46,649 bases of DNA from Microbacterium sp. (GCA_019510305.1 JAEKKN010000045.1:1-46649); one strand, 5' to 3'. Numbered from the stretch's first letter, positions 1 to 8,894 are shown. The notes: generated by a model from the sequence alone, not told the origin. Numbers and translations: made by a program.

Positions 1-1182
1 CCGAACATCAAGTACACGGCGACCTACTACGACGCTTCGATGCACGACCCCGAGCGCCTCGCGCTGGACGTGCTGCAAGACGGTCGCGCTGCGCACCCGG
101 GTGCCATCGCACTCAACTACGTCGAGGCCATCGGCCGCGACGGCGACAAGGTTATGCTGCGCGACCGCGAGAGCGGCACCGAGTTCGCCGTCGCCTCCGA
201 CGTGGTCGTGAACGCCTCCGGCCCGTGGACGGACCTCACCAACGACGCACTCGGCGAGATCACACGCTTCATGGGAGGCACCAAGGGCTCGCACATCGTG
301 CTCGACCACCCGGAACTCCTCGAAGCCACCCGCGGCCGCGAGATCTTCTTCGAGCACTCCGACGGCCGCATCGTGCTGATCTACCCCCTCAAGGGCCGGG
401 TGCTCGTCGGCACGACCGACATCGACGCCGACCCGCGCGAGGTCCCGGTGTGCACGGACGAGGAGGTCGACTACTTCTTCGAACTCATCCACCACGTGTT
501 CCCGCAGATCGCTGTGTCGCGCGATCAGATCGTCTACAACTTCTCGGGCATCCGTCCGCTTCCGCGCCACGAGGACACAGCTCCCGGCTTCGTCTCCCGT
601 GACTACCGCATCGAGGTCGACGACAAGGGCGCCGTGCCGCTCGTCAGCCTCGTCGGCGGCAAATGGACGACGTTCCGCGCACTGGGCGAGTCGCTCTCCG
701 ATGTGGTCCTCGGCCTCATCCGGCGCACCCGCACGGTCTCCACGGCCGGTCGCGCGATCGGCGGCGGCCGTGACTTCCCCCGCACCGAGAAGGCCCGCCG
801 CATCTGGATCCAGGAGAACCTGGCCGGCGCGGGCGATCGCGCAGACTCCCTGCTCTCCCGTTACGGCACGCGTGCCGCGCAGGTCTGGGAGTACATCGAA
901 CAGGGTGCTGATACGCCGCTGGCCGGCGGTGACCTCTCGACGCGCGAGCTCGAGTGGATGGTGCAGAACGAACTCGTGGCCCGACTGGAGGATGTGATCC
1001 TGCGTCGCACGAGCATCGCCTTCACAGGCAACGCGAGCGCCGACGTGCTCGACGAGATCGGCGACGCTCTCGCTCCGCTGCTCGGCTGGGACCGTGATCG
1101 CCACGACGCCGAGATCGAGCAGACACGGAACCTGTTGAACGAACGACACGGCCTGAACATCTCGTCCCGCGCTCGCGGCTGA
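1..1182 (+). CDS. glpD: Glycerol-3-phosphate dehydrogenase, 3' part (5' end outside window)
   Basis: FAD-dependent enzyme that oxidises glycerol-3-phosphate to dihydroxyacetone phosphate at the membrane and passes electrons to the quinone pool. The frame is open from base 1, so the gene begins upstream; 393 residues are visible of a family usually near 570, so the N-terminal FAD-binding part is missing. Visible support is a DAO-type FAD oxidoreductase segment with VNASGPW, the FSGIRPLPR substrate-region motif, GGKWTTFR near the end of the catalytic domain, and a helical C-terminal domain (DAO_C). It is followed after 93 nt by glpF and glpK on the same strand, which confirms a glycerol role. 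The intergenic DNA carries two hairpins. Confidence 0.95.
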   Translation, partial: PNIKYTATYYDASMHDPERLALDVLQDGRAAHPGAIALNYVEAIGRDGDKVMLRDRESGTEFAVASDVVVNASGPWTDLTNDALGEITRFMGGTKGSHIVLDHPELLEATRGREIFFEHSDGRIVLIYPLKGRVLVGTTDIDADPREVPVCTDEEVDYFFELIHHVFPQIAVSRDQIVYNFSGIRPLPRHEDTAPGFVSRDYRIEVDDKGAVPLVSLVGGKWTTFRALGESLSDVVLGLIRRTRTVSTAGRAIGGGRDFPRTEKARRIWIQENLAGAGDRADSLLSRYGTRAAQVWEYIEQGADTPLAGGDLSTRELEWMVQNELVARLEDVILRRTSIAFTGNASADVLDEIGDALAPLLGWDRDRHDAEIEQTRNLLNERHGLNISSRARG

Positions 1183-1191
1183 CGACTCCGA

Positions 1192-1254
1192 ACGTCGCCC
1201 TCCTCTGCGACGTGAACTCCCTCGAAACGCGGCAGGGCTGAGGGGTCCTGCCGC
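1192..1254 (+). promoter_or_regulatory. Two tandem hairpins between glpD and glpF
   Basis: Two perfect inverted repeats fill the glpD-glpF gap. The first pairs ACGTCGC (1192-1198) with GCGACGT (1207-1213) over an 8-nt loop; the second pairs GCGGCAGG (1229-1236) with CCTGCCGC (1247-1254) over a 10-nt loop. No T-tract follows, so they may be partial terminators, processing or stability elements that set glpD and glpFK levels apart. The pairing is seen; the function is inferred. Confidence 0.5.
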
Positions 1255-1275
1255 TCAAGAAAGGTCAATGAAGAC

Positions 1276-2028
1276 ATGACTGATGTGAATCTCGGTCTCT
1301 ACTTCCTGTCTGAGCTCGTCGGAACGGCGATGCTCATCATCCTGGGATGTGGAGTCGTCGCCAACGTCGCGCTCACGAAGAACAAGGGCTTCGGCGGAGG
1401 CTTCCTGATGGTGAACTGGGGATGGGGCCTCGCGGTGTTCGCGGGTGTTCTCGTCTCGGCCTACTCGGGCGCCATCCTGAACCCCGCCGTCGGCATCGGC
1501 CTCCTGATCGCCGGCAAGATCGACTTCGCCATGTTCGCCACCGCCGCAGGCGCCGAACTGCTCGGTGCGATCCTCGGTGCGATCATCGTGTGGCTCGGCT
1601 ACAAGCAGCACTTCGATGAGGAGCCCGAGGCGGCGAACAAGCTCGGCGTGTTCTCGACCGGTCCTGCCATCCGGTCCTACGGCTGGAACCTCGTGACCGA
1701 GATCATCGGCACCTTCGTGCTGGTCTTCGGCATCTTCGCCTTCGCCGACTACGGTGACATCGAGGTGGGAACGCCCGGAGGCCTCGGCCCGCTCACGGCA
1801 CTCCCGGTCGCCCTCCTCGTGGTCGGCATCGGCGCTTCGCTCGGTGGCCCCACCGGCTACGCGATCAACCCCGCCCGCGACCTCGGTCCGCGCATCGCCC
1901 ACGCCATCCTCCCGATCAAGGGCAAGGGATCCAGCGACTGGTCGTACGCGTGGGTTCCGGTCGTCGGTCCCCTCATCGGTGGAGCGATCGCCGCTCTCGC
2001 GGCCCCCGTCCTGCTCCACCTCGCCTGA
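1276..2028 (+). CDS. glpF: Glycerol uptake facilitator (MIP/aquaporin family)
   Basis: Six-helix channel of the inner membrane that lets glycerol diffuse into the cell. At 250 residues it is of normal family length. The two half-helix NPA motifs are present at residues 69-71 and 198-200; the second continues as NPARDLGPR, whose Asp is the usual mark of glycerol-conducting rather than strict water channels. Hydrophobic segments repeat throughout. The start at 1276 follows an AGAAAGG-like ribosome site at about 1258-1264 with a rather long spacer. It lies between glpD and glpK, so the three genes supply uptake, phosphorylation and oxidation of glycerol. Confidence 0.95.
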   Translation: MTDVNLGLYFLSELVGTAMLIILGCGVVANVALTKNKGFGGGFLMVNWGWGLAVFAGVLVSAYSGAILNPAVGIGLLIAGKIDFAMFATAAGAELLGAILGAIIVWLGYKQHFDEEPEAANKLGVFSTGPAIRSYGWNLVTEIIGTFVLVFGIFAFADYGDIEVGTPGGLGPLTALPVALLVVGIGASLGGPTGYAINPARDLGPRIAHAILPIKGKGSSDWSYAWVPVVGPLIGGAIAALAAPVLLHLA

Positions 2029-2053
2029 CCCCTGAATTCAAAGGAGAACAACC

Positions 2054-3568
2054 ATGGCTGACTACATCATCGCCATCGACCAGGGAACCACCTCCAGCCG
2101 CGCGATCATCTTCGACAAGAAGGGCAGCATCGTCGCAACGGGCCAGAAGGAGCACGAGCAGATCCTGCCGCAGGCCGGCTGGGTCGAGCACGACGCGGCC
2201 GAGATCTGGCGCAACGTCCAGGAGGTCATCGGACTCGCGCTGAGCCGCGCCGACCTCACCCGTCACGACATCGCCGCGGTCGGAATCACGAACCAGCGCG
2301 AGACCGCCGTCGTGTGGGACAAGACCACTGGTGAACCCGTCTACAACGCGATCGTGTGGCAGGACACCCGCACGCAGGGCATCGTCGACCGCCTCGCCGC
2401 CGACGGCGGTGTCGAGCGGTTCAAGCAGGTCGTCGGGCTTCCCCTCGCCACCTACTTCTCCGGCACGAAGATCGCGTGGATCCTCGAGAACGTCGACGGC
2501 GCACGCGAGAAGGCCGAGGCCGGGAACCTGCTGTTCGGCACCACCGACTGCTGGGTCCTCTGGAACCTCACCGGCGGTGTCGACGGAGGCGTGCACGCAA
2601 CCGATGTGACCAACGCATCGCGGACCATGTTCATGGACCTCGAGACCCTCGAGTGGCGCGACGACATCCTCGAGGCGTTCGGGGTGCCGCGCTCGATGAT
2701 GCCTGAGATCCGCTCCTCGTCCGAGGTCTACGGCACAGCGGAGGACTCCTCGCTGCTGCGCGAGACGCCGATCGCCGGCATCCTCGGCGACCAGCAGGCG
2801 GCGACGTTCGGCCAGGCGGCGTTCAACACCGGCGAGAGCAAGAACACCTACGGCACGGGCTGCTTCCTCATCTTCAACACGGGCGAGGAGATCGTCCACT
2901 CGAAGAACGGGCTGCTCACGACCGTCGGCTACAAGCTCGGCGACGGACCGACCCACTACGCGCTCGAAGGTTCGATCGCAGTGACGGGTTCGCTCATCCA
3001 GTGGCTGCGCGACCAGCTCGGCATCATCAGCTCCGCCCCCGAGGTGGAGGAGCTGGCGAAGCAGGTCGAGGACAACGGCGGCGTCTACATCGTCCCGGCG
3101 TTCTCGGGTCTGTTCGCTCCGTACTGGCGCCCCGACGCACGTGGTGCGATCGTCGGACTCACCCGGTACGCGAACAAGAACCACATCGCGCGCGCCGCGC
3201 TCGAGGCCGTCGCCTTCCAGACCCGCGACGTCCTCGACGCGGTGAATGCGGATGCCGGTGTGGACCTCACCGAGCTCAAGGTCGACGGCGGCATGGTCGC
3301 GAACGACGCCCTGATGCAGTTCCAGGCCGACGTCCTCGGCGTTCCTGTGGTCCGACCGGTGGTCGCCGAGACGACTGCTCTGGGAGCCGCCTACGCCGCG
3401 GGCCTCGCGGTCGGTTTCTGGAACGGCCTCGACGACCTGTCCGCGAACTGGCAGGAGGACAAGCGCTGGGAGCCGTCGATGGAAGCCGCCGAGCGCGATC
3501 GTCAGCTGCGTCTGTGGCGCAAGGCCGTCTCCAAGTCGATGGACTGGGTCGACGACGACGTGAAGTGA
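2054..3568 (+). CDS. glpK: Glycerol kinase
   Basis: FGGY-family kinase that phosphorylates incoming glycerol with ATP, trapping it as glycerol-3-phosphate for GlpD. The 504-residue protein has the N-terminal phosphate-binding signature [13 protein letters not shown] (residues 9-21), the [10 protein letters not shown] nucleotide-binding segment, the [12 protein letters not shown] segment and the C-terminal [20 protein letters not shown] signature. A strong ribosome site AAAGGAGA (2040-2047) precedes the ATG. It is the last gene of the glp cluster, closed by a perfect 18-bp hairpin. Confidence 0.97.
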   Translation: MADYIIAIDQGTTSSRAIIFDKKGSIVATGQKEHEQILPQAGWVEHDAAEIWRNVQEVIGLALSRADLTRHDIAAVGITNQRETAVVWDKTTGEPVYNAIVWQDTRTQGIVDRLAADGGVERFKQVVGLPLATYFSGTKIAWILENVDGAREKAEAGNLLFGTTDCWVLWNLTGGVDGGVHATDVTNASRTMFMDLETLEWRDDILEAFGVPRSMMPEIRSSSEVYGTAEDSSLLRETPIAGILGDQQAATFGQAAFNTGESKNTYGTGCFLIFNTGEEIVHSKNGLLTTVGYKLGDGPTHYALEGSIAVTGSLIQWLRDQLGIISSAPEVEELAKQVEDNGGVYIVPAFSGLFAPYWRPDARGAIVGLTRYANKNHIARAALEAVAFQTRDVLDAVNADAGVDLTELKVDGGMVANDALMQFQADVLGVPVVRPVVAETTALGAAYAAGLAVGFWNGLDDLSANWQEDKRWEPSMEAAERDRQLRLWRKAVSKSMDWVDDDVK

Positions 3569-3580
3569 TCGCAGATCGCT

Positions 3581-3620
3581 GAGAGGGCGGGTCCGGAGAG
3601 TTCTCCGGACCCGCCCTCTC
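3581..3620. terminator. Bidirectional intrinsic-type hairpin between glpK and the LysR gene
   Basis: Bases 3581-3598 are exactly complementary to 3603-3620, giving an 18-bp GC-rich stem with a 4-nt loop and no mismatch. The right arm runs into the stop codon of the convergent LysR gene (3619-3621). No T-tract follows on either strand, as is common for Actinobacterial terminators. It can close glpK and the LysR gene alike. Confidence 0.8.
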
Positions 3621-4503
3621 ACGTTCCCGCCAGCACTCCGTCCAGTTCGTTCAGGAATGCCTTGGCCACGTTGCGCGGCGACCGCTCGTGCCATGCCGCG
3701 TACTCCACGCGGTACGGTCCGTCGACGACCGCGATCGACACCACATCCGCCTGTGACCGGGCCACGACCCCCGGCGCCAGCAGGGTCACGGCGAGCCCTG
3801 CGCCGACGAGCCCCAGGATCAGCTCCGCCGACTCGGCCTCGAAGGCGACGTCGCGCCCGACACCCGCATGGCCGAACGCGATGTCGCTCTGAGCACGGCC
3901 AGACGTCCCCGCCGGGAAGTCTGCGAACACCTCACCTGCGAGATCGGACAGCTCGAGACGGCGACGCTCCGCCAGACGGTGCGCACGAGGTACCGCGGCG
4001 ACCAGTTGCTCCCGCGCCAGCATCCGCTGCGAGACCCCGGTCGCGCTGCTCTCCTCTCGCAGCCCCAGAAGAGCGACGTCGAGTTCACCGTTGCGCACCG
4101 AGGCCGTCAACGCGTCGCTGTTGCCGACGGTGAGTTCCACGCGCACGGACGGATGCTGCGCTCTGAAGCGCGCGATGAGCGATGGAACGTCGACGGCCGC
4201 GACGGTCGGGATCACCCCGAGGCGCAGCGTGCCGATCACCTGACCACCGGCTGCCGCAGCATCTTCTCTCGCCGCCTCCGCCGCCGCCAGGGCGATGCGC
4301 GCCTGCGCGACGAACGCCTCGCCTGCTTCGGTGAGGCGCACGCTTCTGCTGGTACGTGCGAACAGCCGCTCGCCGATCTCCCGCTCGAGAGCAGCGATCT
4401 GGTGGCTCAGCGCCGACTGGGTCACGAAGCAGCGCTCGGCCGCGCGGGTGAAGCTCGATGTCTCGGCGACCTCGACCACATATCGCATCTGCTGAAGATC
4501 CAT
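3619..4503 (-). CDS. LysR-family transcriptional regulator
   Basis: DNA-binding regulator, 294 residues from the chosen start. The N-terminal winged helix-turn-helix starts MDLQQMRYVVEVAETSSFTR and continues through SQLALSHQ-type recognition sequence (actual SALSHQIAALEREIG), a canonical LysR head. The rest is a LysR substrate-binding domain with GTLRLGVIPTVA around residue 90. An in-frame ATG 21 nt upstream (4524) would add seven residues; I prefer 4503 because LysR proteins usually start with M-L/M-x-L-Q. It is divergent from an EamA-type exporter with 78 nt between start codons, so it most likely controls that gene and itself. The ligand is unknown. Confidence 0.9.
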   Translation of the reverse strand: MDLQQMRYVVEVAETSSFTRAAERCFVTQSALSHQIAALEREIGERLFARTSRSVRLTEAGEAFVAQARIALAAAEAAREDAAAAGGQVIGTLRLGVIPTVAAVDVPSLIARFRAQHPSVRVELTVGNSDALTASVRNGELDVALLGLREESSATGVSQRMLAREQLVAAVPRAHRLAERRRLELSDLAGEVFADFPAGTSGRAQSDIAFGHAGVGRDVAFEAESAELILGLVGAGLAVTLLAPGVVARSQADVVSIAVVDGPYRVEYAAWHERSPRNVAKAFLNELDGVLAGT

Positions 4504-4581
4504 CTGTCCATGATTCCACTTCATGGATACTGTGACAACTATGCCTTGGACTCATGGCACGGAAACGAGCACGCTGGAACC

Positions 4582-5493
4582 ATGAATCGACTGGCCACTG
4601 TGTTCCTCACCGCCATCGCCCCGATGGCATGGGGCACCACCTATCTCGTCACCACCGAGCTGCTTCCCGCGGGGCACCCGCTGCTTGCCGGACTGCTCCG
4701 CGCGCTGCCTGCAGGGCTCATCGCGATCGCCATCGGCCGGTCGTTCCCCCGCGGCTCCTGGTGGATCAAAGCACTCGTGCTCGGCATCCTGAACATCGGC
4801 GCGTTCTTCCCCCTGCTCTTCCTCGCCGCTGAGCGCCTTCCCGGTGGCGTCGCCGCTGCCGTCGCCGGCGTGCAGCCGCTCATCATCCTGATGCTGGGCA
4901 CGCTCGTGCTGCACGAACGGATTCGCCCCCTGACCGCGACGGCCGCCGTGGTCGGCGCCGGGGGCGTGGCCCTCGTCGTGCTGGGGCCGGCCGCGCAGCT
5001 CGACGTCCTCGGCATCCTCGCCGCGCTGGGCGGCGTGACGGCTACGGCATTCGGCATGATCCTCACGAAGCGATGGGGCCGCCCCGTCGGCGTCGGCCCT
5101 GTGGCCTACGCAGGTTGGCAGCTCACGGCCGGGGGATTGTTCCTGCTCCCGCTCACCCTCCTGTTGGAAGGAGCACCGCCCGAGATCGACGGCGCGGCGG
5201 CCGCGGGCTACCTGTGGCTGGGCACGGTGGGCGGACTCCTCGCCTACACGCTGTGGTTCCGCGGCATCCAGCAGCTCCCCGTGATCGCCCCCGGGCTGCT
5301 CGCGCTGCTCTCCCCTGTCGTCGCGACGATTCTCGGCGCGGCTGTTGCCGGCGAGACGTTCGCTCCCGTCCAGGTGGTCGGCTTGCTGCTGGTGCTCGGC
5401 GCCCTCGTCGCGGGTCAGCTCGTCACTCGCCCGAAGGGGGTCGTCCCGCCCGTGACGGGCCCCGCCGAGGCCGCCGCGACGATCGGCCGCTGA
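4582..5493 (+). CDS. EamA/DMT-superfamily transporter
   Basis: Ten-helix inner-membrane protein of the drug/metabolite transporter superfamily, 303 residues, with two EamA repeats of about five helices. Visible marks are the N-terminal APMAWGTTYLVTTELLP segment, LLRALPAG in the first helix pair, PLIILMLGTLVLHERI closing repeat one and the corresponding SPVVATILGAAVAGETF segment near residue 255. Relatives export amino acids or related metabolites; the substrate cannot be read from sequence. The start at 4582 is set by the conserved N-terminus, because no strong Shine-Dalgarno is visible. It lies divergent to the LysR gene and ends 6 nt from the convergent ffh stop. Confidence 0.88.
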   Translation: MNRLATVFLTAIAPMAWGTTYLVTTELLPAGHPLLAGLLRALPAGLIAIAIGRSFPRGSWWIKALVLGILNIGAFFPLLFLAAERLPGGVAAAVAGVQPLIILMLGTLVLHERIRPLTATAAVVGAGGVALVVLGPAAQLDVLGILAALGGVTATAFGMILTKRWGRPVGVGPVAYAGWQLTAGGLFLLPLTLLLEGAPPEIDGAAAAGYLWLGTVGGLLAYTLWFRGIQQLPVIAPGLLALLSPVVATILGAAVAGETFAPVQVVGLLLVLGALVAGQLVTRPKGVVPPVTGPAEAAATIGR

Positions 5494-5499
5494 GCGGTC

Positions 5500-7053
5500 T
5501 CAGCTCTTTCCGAAGAGCTTCTGGATCTCGGCGAGATCGGCTTCGGACGGCGCCTTCTGGCCGCCGAGGCCGAAGCCGGAGCCCGTGGGTGTCGACGGAG
5601 CAGCGAGGCCGGCGTTCTCGGCTGCCCGCTTCGCCGGGTTGCCCGACCGCGAGACGCTCTTCGACTTGCCCTTCTTACCTCGCTTCGACGAGGCGCCGGG
5701 GCGTCCCATCCCGGGCACGGGGCCCATTCCAGGAAGATTCGGCGTGCCGCCGCGCGTCACCGTCTTCATCATCTTCGCGGCCTGCTCGAAGCGCTGCACG
5801 AGCTGGTTCACGTCGGTGACGGTCATGCCGGAACCACGGGCGATCCGCAGCCGACGAGAGCCGTTGAGAACCTTCGGGTTGCGCCGCTCGCCTGGGGTCA
5901 TGGAGCGGATGATCGCCTCGGTGCGATCGATCTCCTTCTCGTCGAAGTCCTCGAGCTGCTGCTTCATCTGCCCCATGCCCGGGAGCATCCCGAGCATCTT
6001 CTTCATCGAGCCCATCTTCTTCATCTGCTGAAGCTGGTCGAGGAAGTCTTCGAGGGTGAAGGCCTCGGTTGCGAGCTTCTCGGCCATCTTCATGGCCTCC
6101 TCCTCGTCGAAGGCCTGCTGGGCCTGCTCGATGAGGGTGAGGATGTCGCCGAGGTCGAGGATGCGGCTCGCCATGCGATCCGGGTGGAACGGCTCGAGGT
6201 CCTCGAGACGCTCGCCCGTTGAAGCGAAGATGATCGGGCGTCCGGTGATCGACGCGACCGACAGCGCGGCGCCACCGCGCGCATCGCCATCGAGCTTCGA
6301 CAGGACGACACCGGTGAAGTCGACGCCCTCCTGGAAGGCCTTCGCCGTGTTCACGGCATCTTGACCGATCATGGCGTCGATGACGAACAGGACCTCGTCT
6401 GGCTCGACGGCCTTGCGGATGTCGGCGGCCTGCTTCATGAGCTCGGCGTCGACACCGAGGCGACCCGCGGTGTCGATGATGACCACGTCGTGCTGGTGAC
6501 GGCGTGCGTGCTCGACGCCGTCGCGCGAGACCTTCACCGGGTCGCCGATGCCGTTGCCCGGCTCGGGCGCGTACACGGTGGCGCCGGCCTGCTCGGCGAC
6601 GACCTGCAGCTGGTTCACGGCGTTGGGGCGCTGCAGGTCGGCGGCGACGAGCAGCGGCGTGTGCCCTTCTCCCTCGAGCTGCTTGGCCAGCTTGCCGGCG
6701 AAGGTCGTCTTGCCGGAGCCCTGGAGACCCGCGAGCATGATCACGGTCGGCGCAGTCTTCGCGAACTGCAGACGGCGCTGCTCGCCGCCGAGGATCGCGA
6801 CCAGTTCCTCGTTGACGATCTGCACGACCTGCTGAGCCGGGTTCAACGCCTTGTTGACCTCATCGCCGAGCGCGCGCTCGCGCACCTTCGCCGTGAAGTC
6901 CTTGACGACGACCAGCGCGACGTCGGCGTCGAGCAGTGCGCGACGGATCTCGCGCACGGTGCCGTCGACGTCGGCGGCGGTGAGCTTTCCCTTCGTGCGC
7001 AGGTTGCGGAAGGTCTCAGTGAGCCGATCGGAGAGCGTGCCAAACGTAGCCAT
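5500..7053 (-). CDS. ffh: Signal recognition particle protein Ffh (SRP54)
   Basis: GTPase of the signal recognition particle that binds 4.5S RNA and signal sequences on ribosomes and docks with FtsY. The 517-residue protein has the N domain, then the G domain with P-loop GLQGSGKT (109-116), DTAGRLGVD and TKLDG-type (SKLDGDARGG) motifs, then a methionine-rich M domain (about 330-450) with MKKMLGMLPGMG and the RNA-binding SRRLRIARGSGM segment. A glycine/serine-rich tail follows. A -10 box lies 9 nt before the ATG and no Shine-Dalgarno is evident, so the message is nearly leaderless. The cognate ftsY lies at 11199-12071. Confidence 0.98.
   Translation of the reverse strand: MATFGTLSDRLTETFRNLRTKGKLTAADVDGTVREIRRALLDADVALVVVKDFTAKVRERALGDEVNKALNPAQQVVQIVNEELVAILGGEQRRLQFAKTAPTVIMLAGLQGSGKTTFAGKLAKQLEGEGHTPLLVAADLQRPNAVNQLQVVAEQAGATVYAPEPGNGIGDPVKVSRDGVEHARRHQHDVVIIDTAGRLGVDAELMKQAADIRKAVEPDEVLFVIDAMIGQDAVNTAKAFQEGVDFTGVVLSKLDGDARGGAALSVASITGRPIIFASTGERLEDLEPFHPDRMASRILDLGDILTLIEQAQQAFDEEEAMKMAEKLATEAFTLEDFLDQLQQMKKMGSMKKMLGMLPGMGQMKQQLEDFDEKEIDRTEAIIRSMTPGERRNPKVLNGSRRLRIARGSGMTVTDVNQLVQRFEQAAKMMKTVTRGGTPNLPGMGPVPGMGRPGASSKRGKKGKSKSVSRSGNPAKRAAENAGLAAPSTPTGSGFGLGGQKAPSEADLAEIQKLFGKS
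5502..5519. terminator. Short hairpin at the EamA/ffh convergent junction
   Basis: AGCTCTT (5502-5508) pairs with AAGAGCT (5513-5519) around a 4-nt loop, just downstream of the EamA stop and inside the last codons of ffh. A weaker repeat, CTGAG-CGGT-CTCAG, precedes it. It may stop EamA transcription, but the stem is short and no T-tract follows. Confidence 0.35.
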
Positions 7054-7062
7054 GGTGCTTCG

Positions 7063-7068
7063 ATTCTA
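7063..7068 (-). promoter_or_regulatory. Candidate -10 element of ffh
   Basis: The hexamer TAGAAT (minus strand) lies 9 nt upstream of the ffh ATG. Its first three bases are also the TAG stop codon of the upstream sigma-factor gene, so gene end and promoter are fused. The predicted transcript would have only 2-3 untranslated bases. Confidence 0.55.
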
Positions 7069-7578
7069 CGCGAGCGGAACCTCGATGCTCAGCGCGGCGC
7101 GGAGCTCGTCTTTCGCCCGCTGGTGACGGCCCCGAGCGGTGGATGCGGGGATGCCGAGCAGCTCGGCCGCTTCTGCGAGGGTGAAGCCGTCCCAGTGCAC
7201 GAGTCGCACCAGCTCCGCCTGCTCGGAATCCAGACGGGCGATCGCGTCACGGACCTCGGCGCCAGCATCCGCGGACGGTCCTGATCGGTCAGCCGTCGGT
7301 TCGAGGCGGATGCGGTCGGCCAGAGCCCAGCGCCGACGCTGACCGCGAGCGTGGTTGAGCAAGGTTCCTCTCGCGATGCCGAACAGCCACATGCGCGCGT
7401 GCTCGGCCTCCGGCGGAAGATCCCTCACCCTGCGCCAGGCGACGACCATCGTCTCTCCGAGCAGGTCGGGGGCGTCGTCCGGTCCGACCCGACGCGCGAG
7501 ATACGCGAGGAGGTCGGATGCGTTCGCCTCGACCACCGCCGTGAGACGGGCATCGTCCGAGGTCACTCGGTTTCGCAT
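7066..7578 (-). CDS. RNA polymerase sigma factor, sigma-70/ECF-type
   Basis: Short sigma factor of 170 residues with only regions 2 and 4. Region 2 is seen as NASDLLAYLARRVGPDDAPDL followed by ETMVVAWRR, and region 4 as EQAELVRLVHWDGFTLAEAAELLGIP with the helix-turn-helix ending STARGRHQRAK. The start is uncertain: ATG at 7578 overlaps the upstream gene by 16 nt, whereas GTG at 7566 gives the typical 4-nt GTGA overlap. No Shine-Dalgarno is visible for either, so translation is probably coupled to the upstream membrane protein. Promoter targets are unknown. Its stop codon forms part of the ffh -10 box. Confidence 0.85.
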   Translation of the reverse strand: MRNRVTSDDARLTAVVEANASDLLAYLARRVGPDDAPDLLGETMVVAWRRVRDLPPEAEHARMWLFGIARGTLLNHARGQRRRWALADRIRLEPTADRSGPSADAGAEVRDAIARLDSEQAELVRLVHWDGFTLAEAAELLGIPASTARGRHQRAKDELRAALSIEVPLA

Positions 7579-8234
7579 TTGACGCCGCCGTCCGTGCCGA
7601 ACGTCCAGGTGTTCTCGGGGAATCCTGCACTCGCGAGGTGTTCGACCATCGCTGCGCGCACAGCCCGGTCCACAGCGAAGGCGCGGACGTCGTCGGCATC
7701 CGGGCGTCCTGGCGCGAGCGCGGCGTCCGCCAGCCACCCGTCGGCGCCGATCAGCACGGTCATCCCGTATGACTCGCGCTGTTCTGCGAGGATCCGAACG
7801 GCTTCCGCGTCGGCGGTCTCGAGGTCGAGGTCGCGGTCGAGCGCTCCTTCGCGCAACCAATCCGTCACGGAGTCCTGCACGCCGCGAGTCGTGGCATCAT
7901 CAGGACTCGGTTCGCTCGGCGATGTCCGATCCTCGACGATGAGCCGTACCTCACATGCCCTGCCGCTCGGAAGCGTGAAAGCGTATGAGCCGTCCGGGTC
8001 TTCGAAGCCGCTCGGCCAGGATACGAGACCCGATGCGACCGCGACGCCGCCTCCGCCGATGATCAGCGCGAGGGCGGCAGCCGCCCCGACGCCGACCGTG
8101 ACGCGGCGGCGTGGCCGCGCCGGTCGGGCTTCAGCACGAGCATCCTCCATCATCGCGCGGATGTCGATCTGGTCGATGTTCCGGATAGCCGGCGCCGAGG
8201 CCTGGAGCAGGCCGTCGAGCTGTTCAGTGTCCAT
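7563..8234 (-). CDS. Single-pass membrane protein, probable partner (anti-sigma) of the adjacent sigma factor
   Basis: A 223-residue protein with a charged cytosolic head of about 45 residues, an Arg-rich stop, one transmembrane helix around residues 44-67 (VGVGAAAALALIIGGGGVAV) and an external domain of about 150 residues with two cysteines (GRACEV and the C-terminal VKCETE). I recognise no named domain. The ATG at 8234 is supported by an AGAAGGG ribosome site about 8 nt upstream. It precedes and overlaps the sigma gene, so an anti-sigma or signal-sensing role is inferred from context and topology. Usually the sigma gene comes first; here the order is reversed. Confidence 0.7.
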   Translation of the reverse strand: MDTEQLDGLLQASAPAIRNIDQIDIRAMMEDARAEARPARPRRRVTVGVGAAAALALIIGGGGVAVASGLVSWPSGFEDPDGSYAFTLPSGRACEVRLIVEDRTSPSEPSPDDATTRGVQDSVTDWLREGALDRDLDLETADAEAVRILAEQRESYGMTVLIGADGWLADAALAPGRPDADDVRAFAVDRAVRAAMVEHLASAGFPENTWTFGTDGGVKCETE

Positions 8235-8297
8235 GAGCAGTTCCCTTCTGGGTGGGTTCACTCATGACCTGTCCGGCACAGCGCCGGATGTCCGCCG

Positions 8298-8882
8298 CTA
8301 TGCCCAGCGCAGATCGTCGATTCCGCGCAACGCGCCGTCGAGCGTGGTCTCGGGTGCGCCGAACCCCGCACCGTGCTCGGCCCAGACGCGCAGCGACGAG
8401 AACAGCGCGGCGGCGTACGCCGCGCCGATGATGTCGGAGTGGATCACGCCCATGCCTGCGGCTCTCGCCGCGTCCGAGATGGCTGAGGCGAGCCGCGCCT
8501 GACGCACCCCGGTGTCTCGCACCAGTTCCTCGTCCAGCCCCATCGCCGAACGATTCCGCAAGGCGAGGGCGAGCGGGTCGGGCGCGAAGTCGTGGACGAT
8601 CTCGCGCAGTGTCGCGCGCACCGATCCCCCGTCGCCGCTGCCCTCCATGGCGGACAAGGCATCGGCGGCGCGGGCGATCCGCGCGTCGAGTCCCGACCAG
8701 AGCACATCGCTCTTCGACGAGAAGTAGTTGAAGAAGCTCGATCGGCTGACGCCCGCCCGCTGGGTGATGTCAGCCACCGAGGTGGCGTCGTAGCCCCGCT
8801 CGAGGAACAGCTCGCACGCCGCCTCGGCGAGCGTCTCACGCGATGACGCTCTGGGTCGTCCGGCCCTGCTCCCGCTGCTCAT
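8298..8882 (-). CDS. TetR-family transcriptional regulator
   Basis: A 194-residue repressor-type protein. The TetR helix-turn-helix lies at about residues 16-60: ETLAEAACELFLERGYDATS, then VADITQRAGVSRSSFFNYF with the typical F-x-x-K end (FSSKSDVLW). The C-terminal all-helical ligand domain is not diagnostic. A TAGCGT -10 box lies exactly 6 nt before the ATG, so the message is probably leaderless. It is divergent from lipB; an inverted repeat in the gap overlaps the likely lipB promoter and is a candidate operator. Confidence 0.9.
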   Translation of the reverse strand: MSSGSRAGRPRASSRETLAEAACELFLERGYDATSVADITQRAGVSRSSFFNYFSSKSDVLWSGLDARIARAADALSAMEGSGDGGSVRATLREIVHDFAPDPLALALRNRSAMGLDEELVRDTGVRQARLASAISDAARAAGMGVIHSDIIGAAYAAALFSSLRVWAEHGAGFGAPETTLDGALRGIDDLRWA

Positions 8883-8888
8883 CTCCTC

Positions 8889-8894
8889 ACGCTA
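8889..8894 (-). promoter_or_regulatory. Candidate leaderless -10 element of the TetR gene
   Basis: TAGCGT (minus strand) ends 6 nt before the ATG at 8882, placing the expected transcription start on the A of the ATG. The intervening GAGGAG resembles a Shine-Dalgarno but sits directly against the start codon. Confidence 0.5.

Noticed and set aside
1973..3694. 573-codon open frame on the minus strand opposite glpK
   Set aside because: It lies fully antisense to a clear glycerol kinase, shows the low-complexity Arg/Asp/Val/Gly composition of shadow frames in GC-rich DNA, and has no recognisable motif.
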